Of a stretch of DNA of 10,293 nt, positions 6,566 through 10,293 are shown piece after piece. Made by a program: the position numbers and the translations under genes. The stretch is taken from NCBI GenBank assembly GCA_009774155.1, contig VSNE01000072.1:1-10293 (forward strand). The letters are read 5' to 3'. Source of the DNA: Lachnospiraceae bacterium. GTDB lineage: Bacteria > Bacillota > Clostridia > Lachnospirales > Lachnospiraceae. Position 1 is the first letter of the stretch; each line of letters begins with the position of its first letter. The notes beneath the pieces were generated by a model. The model saw only the letters and a program-made list of their open reading frames with translations. It ran no database searches and was not told the DNA's origin.

Positions 6566-8362
6566 ATGATAAAAATTTCGGATTATGTGATCCAAAGACT
6601 GGAAGAGCTGGAAGTAGCCCATATGTTTATGCTTCCGGGGGGCGGGGCAATGCATCTGAACGATTCCCTGGGCAGGAGCCGGAAAATTAAATTTATCTGC
6701 TGCCAGCATGAACAGGGATGCGCCATCGCAGCAGAGGCATATGCCCGGGTGAATAACAAAATCGGACTTCTCATGGTTACCACCGGACCCGGAGGAACGA
6801 ATGCGCTGACCGGAGTTGCCGGAGCTTTTCTGGAATCAACGCCTGTGTTTGTCGTATCCGGCCAGGTAAAACGCCTGGATATGATTCGGGATCAGGGACT
6901 GCGCCAGCAGGGAATGCAGGAACTGGATATTATATCTGTTGTGAAGCCTATCACAAAATATGCCGCCCTGGTTGACGAGCCGGAGCAGATAAGGTATCAC
7001 ATGGATCGGGCAATTTATGAGGCAACGCACGGAAGAAAGGGGCCCGTATGGCTGGATATTCCGCTGGATGTGCAGGCAACTGTAATTGATGAAACATCCT
7101 TGGAAGGATATACGCCGGAGGAATCCGAAGCTTCGGATATTGACGAGATTGTTTTAAGGATCATTGATGAGCTGAACCGTGCAGAACGTCCTGTTCTGCT
7201 GGCCGGAAACGGTATCCGTTCAGCCGGCGCCGTTGAAGAATTTCATGAGCTGGCAGATGTATTGAATATTCCTATTCTGACCACGTGGAACGGCATTGAT
7301 CTGGTAGAAGAAAATTATCCGTTATACTATGGCCGCCCGGGAGGGCTGGGGCATCGGTATGCAAATTTTATTCAGCAGAATTCGGATCTGTTTATGAGCA
7401 TCGGCGCAAGACTGAATCTGCTCCAGACCGGCTATAATTTTGACGGCTTTGCCAGAGGCGCTTTGAAAATCATGGTGGATATTGATCACGCCGAGCTTCA
7501 TAAAATTAATGTCCGTCCGGATATCCCCATCTGTGCGGATGCAAAATTATTTATTTCAACAATGCTGAAATACAAAGACCGGATTCAGCACAGAGAACGC
7601 AGAGAATGGTTCTCCTATGCGGAACGTCTGAAGGAAAAATATCCGATTGTACAGAAAAAATATTGGGAACAGCCGGAACTGGTGAATTCCTACTGCCTGT
7701 TAGACACCCTTTCCGATCTGATGACGGAAAATGACGTATATGTCTCCGGAAGCTCCGGAAGCTGTATTGAAATTTCCATGCAGACATTCCGTGTAAAAAA
7801 AGGTCAGAGAGTTTTCAGCACGAAGGGCCTTGCATCTATGGGATACGGACTTCCTTCCACAATCGGAGCATGTCTGGCAAGCGGAAAAAAGAGAACGGTC
7901 AGCGTGAACGGAGACGGCGGTTTTGTGATGAATATCCAGGAATTAGAGACTGTCCGCTGCCTGAATCTTCCTATTAAAATTTTCGTGCTAAGCAATAAAG
8001 GCTACGGCGCGATAAAGGCAACTCAGACAAATATATTTGCAGGACATTTGGTTGCCTGCGATGAAAGCTCAGATTTGTCTTTACCGGATATCTCCAGAAT
8101 TGCAGAAGCCTATGGTCTGCAGACCTGTCAGATTCACAATAATGGGGAGCTTAAGGAAAAGGTCCGGCAGGTTCTGGAATATGACGGGCCTGTGATCTGC
8201 GAGGTTTTCACTCCGATAAATTTAACTGCCTTCCCAAAACAGGTCTCCTATAAAAGGAAGGACGGACAGATGGAATCAAAGCCGCTGGAATACATGAATC
8301 CTCCGCTGGATGAAAAGGAATTTGAAGAAAATATGATAATTCCTCTGTTTCAGGAATCATAG
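6566..8362 (+). CDS. ThDP-dependent acetolactate synthase-like enzyme (YerE-type branching enzyme candidate)
   Basis: A 598-residue protein with the three domains of the acetohydroxyacid synthase family. The N-terminal PYR domain has the catalytic Glu49 in CCQHEQG and the TTGPGGTNA loop (72-80). The central domain has LLAGNGIRSAGA (211-222). The C-terminal PP domain has the ThDP/Mg motif beginning NGDGG (448-452) and ending at Asn477. RQQGMQELD (113-121) occupies the region of the family's Gln-rich loop. The central domain would be the FAD-binding one in relatives. The family decarboxylates a 2-keto acid and transfers the acyl carbanion to a carbonyl. In yersiniose A synthesis, YerE adds an acetyl unit from pyruvate to C4 of CDP-3,6-dideoxy-4-keto-D-glucose. 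Given rfbG and rfbH in the operon, the same acceptor is likely. No ilvN small subunit or branched-chain amino-acid genes are nearby, arguing against a housekeeping IlvB. The donor keto acid may be unusual, given the aldolase 20 nt upstream. GGGAGG at 6551-6556 supports the start. Confidence 0.88.
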   Translation: MIKISDYVIQRLEELEVAHMFMLPGGGAMHLNDSLGRSRKIKFICCQHEQGCAIAAEAYARVNNKIGLLMVTTGPGGTNALTGVAGAFLESTPVFVVSGQVKRLDMIRDQGLRQQGMQELDIISVVKPITKYAALVDEPEQIRYHMDRAIYEATHGRKGPVWLDIPLDVQATVIDETSLEGYTPEESEASDIDEIVLRIIDELNRAERPVLLAGNGIRSAGAVEEFHELADVLNIPILTTWNGIDLVEENYPLYYGRPGGLGHRYANFIQQNSDLFMSIGARLNLLQTGYNFDGFARGALKIMVDIDHAELHKINVRPDIPICADAKLFISTMLKYKDRIQHRERREWFSYAERLKEKYPIVQKKYWEQPELVNSYCLLDTLSDLMTENDVYVSGSSGSCIEISMQTFRVKKGQRVFSTKGLASMGYGLPSTIGACLASGKKRTVSVNGDGGFVMNIQELETVRCLNLPIKIFVLSNKGYGAIKATQTNIFAGHLVACDESSDLSLPDISRIAEAYGLQTCQIHNNGELKEKVRQVLEYDGPVICEVFTPINLTAFPKQVSYKRKDGQMESKPLEYMNPPLDEKEFEENMIIPLFQES

Positions 8363-8426
8363 TCTCCGAATGCCGGTATGCAGCCGCCTGTCCGGAACTG
8401 CCAATATGATAGGAAAATAAAGTATT
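8363..8426 (+). other. largest intergenic gap (64 nt), no clear signal
   Basis: The gap separates the ThDP enzyme from the ketoreductase gene. It holds a weak AGGA at 8411-8414, 12 nt before the ATG at 8427, and a TATGAT at 8405-8410 without a matching -35. I find no stem followed by a T run, so read-through transcription is expected. Confidence 0.5.
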
Positions 8427-9362
8427 ATGAATAAAGTGATTATAACAGGTCCGACCGGAACGATCGGACATGCTCTTATTGAGAAATGTATAGAAGAACG
8501 GACCGAGGTGTATGCTGTCTGCCGGAGTGATTCCAAAAGACTCAGCACTGTCCCGGAGCATCCGCTGGTACATATTGTGGAATGTGAGCTTGAGCATCTG
8601 TCCCGGCTTGCAGATAAGCTTCCTAAAGAATGTGATGCGTTTTACCATTTTGCCTGGGCAGGGACAACCGGCGACGGGCGCAACAACATGTACCTTCAGA
8701 ACCAGAATGTCAGATATGCTCTGGATGCCGTGGAGCTGTGCAGAGCAATAAAATGCAGAGCCTTTATAGGCGCGGGGTCTCAGGCGGAATATGGCCGTGC
8801 AGAGGGCGCTCTTACTCCTCTTCTGCCTGTGTTTCCGGAAAACGGCTATGGTATGGCAAAGCTGTGCGCGGGACAGATGACCCGTGTAAAATGCAGGCAG
8901 TACGGCATCCGCCATATCTGGACCCGCATTCTAAGTATTTACGGACCCTGTGACGGCGAAAATTCCATGATCATTTCCGTAATCCGAAAGCTGCTTGAGC
9001 ATGAACATGCAAAGCTGACAAGGGGAGAACAGATGTGGGATTACCTGTATTCTGGTGACGCCGCCAATGCAATGTATCTGCTGGGCCAGAAAGGCATCTC
9101 CGGAAAGACCTACTGTATCGGCAGCGGGAATGCTGCGCCGCTGAGGCAGTATATTGAGGCATTGCGGGATGCAGTGGCGCAGTCGCTGGCAGAACCGCCT
9201 GCCGCCTTTGAACTGGGCTTTGGAGATATCCCGTATGGTGAAAAGCAGGTGATGTATCTCTGTGCAGATATATCAGAGCTTAAAAAGGATACCGGCTTTA
9301 CGGCGGAGGTTCCGTTTGCAGAAGGAATCGCAGCCACGGTAGACTGGTGTAAAAGCCAATAA
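8427..9362 (+). CDS. NAD(P)-dependent extended SDR: nucleotide-sugar 4-ketoreductase/epimerase
   Basis: A 311-residue extended SDR. The cofactor motif GPTGTIG is at residues 8-14, preceded by a typical beta strand (KVIIT). GAGSQAEYG (115-123) supplies Ser118. The catalytic Tyr141 and Lys145 lie in YGMAK. RILSIYGP (167-174) and WDYLYSGDAANAM (204-216) are the usual substrate-domain landmarks. The GAGSQAEYG form is shared, as I recall it, with 4-ketoreductases of CDP-dideoxy sugar routes such as abequose synthase. I infer it either reduces the C4 or side-chain ketone after the ThDP step, as YerF does in yersiniose synthesis, or acts as a ketoreductase on the unbranched sugar. Length is normal and no defect is seen. 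The ribosome binding site is weak, so expression may depend on upstream translation. Product stereochemistry cannot be told from sequence. Confidence 0.88.
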   Translation: MNKVIITGPTGTIGHALIEKCIEERTEVYAVCRSDSKRLSTVPEHPLVHIVECELEHLSRLADKLPKECDAFYHFAWAGTTGDGRNNMYLQNQNVRYALDAVELCRAIKCRAFIGAGSQAEYGRAEGALTPLLPVFPENGYGMAKLCAGQMTRVKCRQYGIRHIWTRILSIYGPCDGENSMIISVIRKLLEHEHAKLTRGEQMWDYLYSGDAANAMYLLGQKGISGKTYCIGSGNAAPLRQYIEALRDAVAQSLAEPPAAFELGFGDIPYGEKQVMYLCADISELKKDTGFTAEVPFAEGIAATVDWCKSQ

Positions 9363-9382
9363 ATAATGAATAGAGGGTACTT

Positions 9383-10293
9383 ATGAAAAAAATCAGTATT
9401 ATGATTCCCTGTTACAACGAAGAGGAAAATGTGGTTCCGATCAGCAGGGCGGTTGTGGATATCCTGCAGAACGAGCTGCCGGCATATGACTATGAACTGC
9501 TGTTTATCGACAACTGCTCCACAGACAGAACCCGCGATCTGCTGCGTATGATTTGCAGTGAAAATCCCAAAATTAAAGCAATACTGAATGCCAGAAATTT
9601 CGGGCAGTTCAATTCTCCCTACCACGGGATGTGCCAGACCACAGGAGACTGCACCATTACCATGTGCTGTGATTTTCAGGACCCGGTAGAAATGATTCCG
9701 CAATTTGTTGCAGAGTGGGAAAAAGGCTACAAAATTGTGAGCGGCATTAAGACCTCCAGCAAGGAGAATGGATTTATTTACTTCCTGCGCACCATATATT
9801 ACAAGCTGATACGGAAAATGTCTGATGTGGAAATGATAGAACATTTTACAGGGTTTGGTCTGTATGACCAATCATTCATTAAGTTATTGGAGGATTTGGA
9901 TGATCCGATTCCTTTTATCCGGGGCATTGTGGCAGAATTCGGCTACAAAAGGACAGAGATTGCATACGAGCAGCCCAGAAGGCGTGCAGGAAAGACACAC
10001 AACAACTGGTATTCTCTCTATGATGCAGCTATGCTCAGCGTCACCTCCTACACAAAGGTTACTCTCCGTCTGGCCACCTTTGGAGGCTTCTTCTGTTCGG
10101 GAATCAGCTTCCTGATAGGAATGATTTATTTTATTTTAAAGCTTATAAACTGGCAGGAATTTCAGGCAGGGGTAGCTCCGATGGTAATCGGAATGTGCTT
10201 TATCGGTTCGGTTCAGATGTTTTTTATCGGCCTGCTGGGGGAATATGTGATGAACATCAATACCCGGGTTATGCACCGTCCGCTGGTTGTGGA
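9383..10293 (+). CDS. GT2 membrane glycosyltransferase, GtrB/DPM1-like (3' end outside window)
   Basis: The frame opens at the ATG at 9383, behind AGAGGG at 9372-9377, and runs off the window after 303 complete codons. The N-terminal GT-A domain starts with ISIMIPCYNEEENV (4-17) and ELLFIDNCSTDRT (38-50). CDFQDP (96-101) takes the place of the DxD-containing DADLQDP of relatives. ARNFGQ (70-75) and the basic segment RRRAGKTHNNWYS (199-211) are also typical. Two hydrophobic segments at about 229-253 and 264-288 should be membrane helices, and GEYVMNINTRV (286-296) matches the cytoplasmic tail of GtrB-like enzymes. Only about 10-20 residues should be missing. Such enzymes transfer a sugar from a nucleotide donor to undecaprenyl phosphate or to a lipid-linked glycan at the inner face of the membrane. 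I infer that it acts in assembling the glycan containing the operon's unusual sugar. The donor and acceptor are unknown. Confidence 0.92.
   Translation, partial: MKKISIMIPCYNEEENVVPISRAVVDILQNELPAYDYELLFIDNCSTDRTRDLLRMICSENPKIKAILNARNFGQFNSPYHGMCQTTGDCTITMCCDFQDPVEMIPQFVAEWEKGYKIVSGIKTSSKENGFIYFLRTIYYKLIRKMSDVEMIEHFTGFGLYDQSFIKLLEDLDDPIPFIRGIVAEFGYKRTEIAYEQPRRRAGKTHNNWYSLYDAAMLSVTSYTKVTLRLATFGGFFCSGISFLIGMIYFILKLINWQEFQAGVAPMVIGMCFIGSVQMFFIGLLGEYVMNINTRVMHRPLVV

Noticed and set aside
7744..7761. Tandem repeat of CTCCGGAAG (two copies)
   Set aside because: It encodes a Ser-Gly rich stretch in the ThDP protein; two copies of nine bases in frame are easily explained by the protein sequence.
6566..8362. 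Housekeeping acetolactate synthase (IlvB)
   Set aside because: The fold and ThDP motifs agree, but there is no small-subunit or other branched-chain amino-acid gene, and the context is dideoxy sugar synthesis.
8405..8410. TATGAT as an internal promoter -10
   Set aside because: No TTGACA-like -35 lies about 17 nt upstream and there is no extended -10 TG; it overlaps the start of the ribosome binding region.
8208..8915. Long minus-strand open frame of 235 codons
   Set aside because: It is antisense to the ketoreductase and the end of the ThDP gene, whose products show clear family motifs; its own translation shows no recognisable domain. The other minus-strand frames (for example 3424-4065 and 9110-9871) were rejected for the same reason.

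Overview
The window looks like an internal piece of a surface-polysaccharide (capsule, cell-wall glycan or O-antigen type) sugar-nucleotide operon from a Firmicute, probably a Lachnospiraceae-like gut Clostridium. The taxonomic call is an inference from the near-consensus AGGAGG-type ribosome binding sites, the moderate GC content, the gene packing and the general protein character; no marker gene is present. Nine genes lie on the + strand, with the largest gap 64 nt. I see no terminator, convincing promoter, RNA gene, CRISPR array or mobile element. The first and last genes run off the window.

Layout: (1) 1-417, C-terminal part of CDP-glucose 4,6-dehydratase (RfbG/DdhB). (2) 457-1140, a classical SDR oxidoreductase. 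(3) 1157-2221, a 3-dehydroquinate synthase-like sugar-phosphate cyclase. (4) 2202-3536, an FGGY carbohydrate kinase with sedoheptulokinase-like motifs, overlapping gene 3 by 20 nt and carrying a run of nine G near its 5' end. (5) 3556-4896, RfbH/DdhC, the PMP/[2Fe-2S] CDP-4-keto-6-deoxyglucose 3-dehydrase. (6) 4935-6545, a two-domain DRE-TIM aldolase-like protein. (7) 6566-8362, a ThDP-dependent enzyme of the acetolactate synthase/YerE type. (8) 8427-9362, an extended-SDR nucleotide-sugar 4-ketoreductase/epimerase. (9) 9383 to the window end, a GtrB/DPM1-like GT2 membrane glycosyltransferase.

Genes 1, 5, 7 and 8 resemble the logic of yersiniose A synthesis: CDP-glucose is dehydrated, deoxygenated at C3, given an acyl-derived carbon branch at C4 by a ThDP enzyme, then reduced. 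Genes 2, 3, 4 and 6 do not belong to that known route. They form what looks like a second arm: a kinase, a phosphosugar cyclase with the complete dehydroquinate synthase active site, a reductase and a C-C bond aldolase. My main hypothesis is that the operon makes an undescribed branched or carbocycle-bearing 3,6-dideoxy sugar, with the second arm building the branch or its acyl donor. A second, separate cyclitol residue in the same polymer is the main alternative.

The G9 tract in the kinase is a possible phase-variation switch. A one-base gain gives a stop codon directly after the tract, and a one-base loss gives a stop a few codons later. This would turn the kinase-dependent arm on or off.
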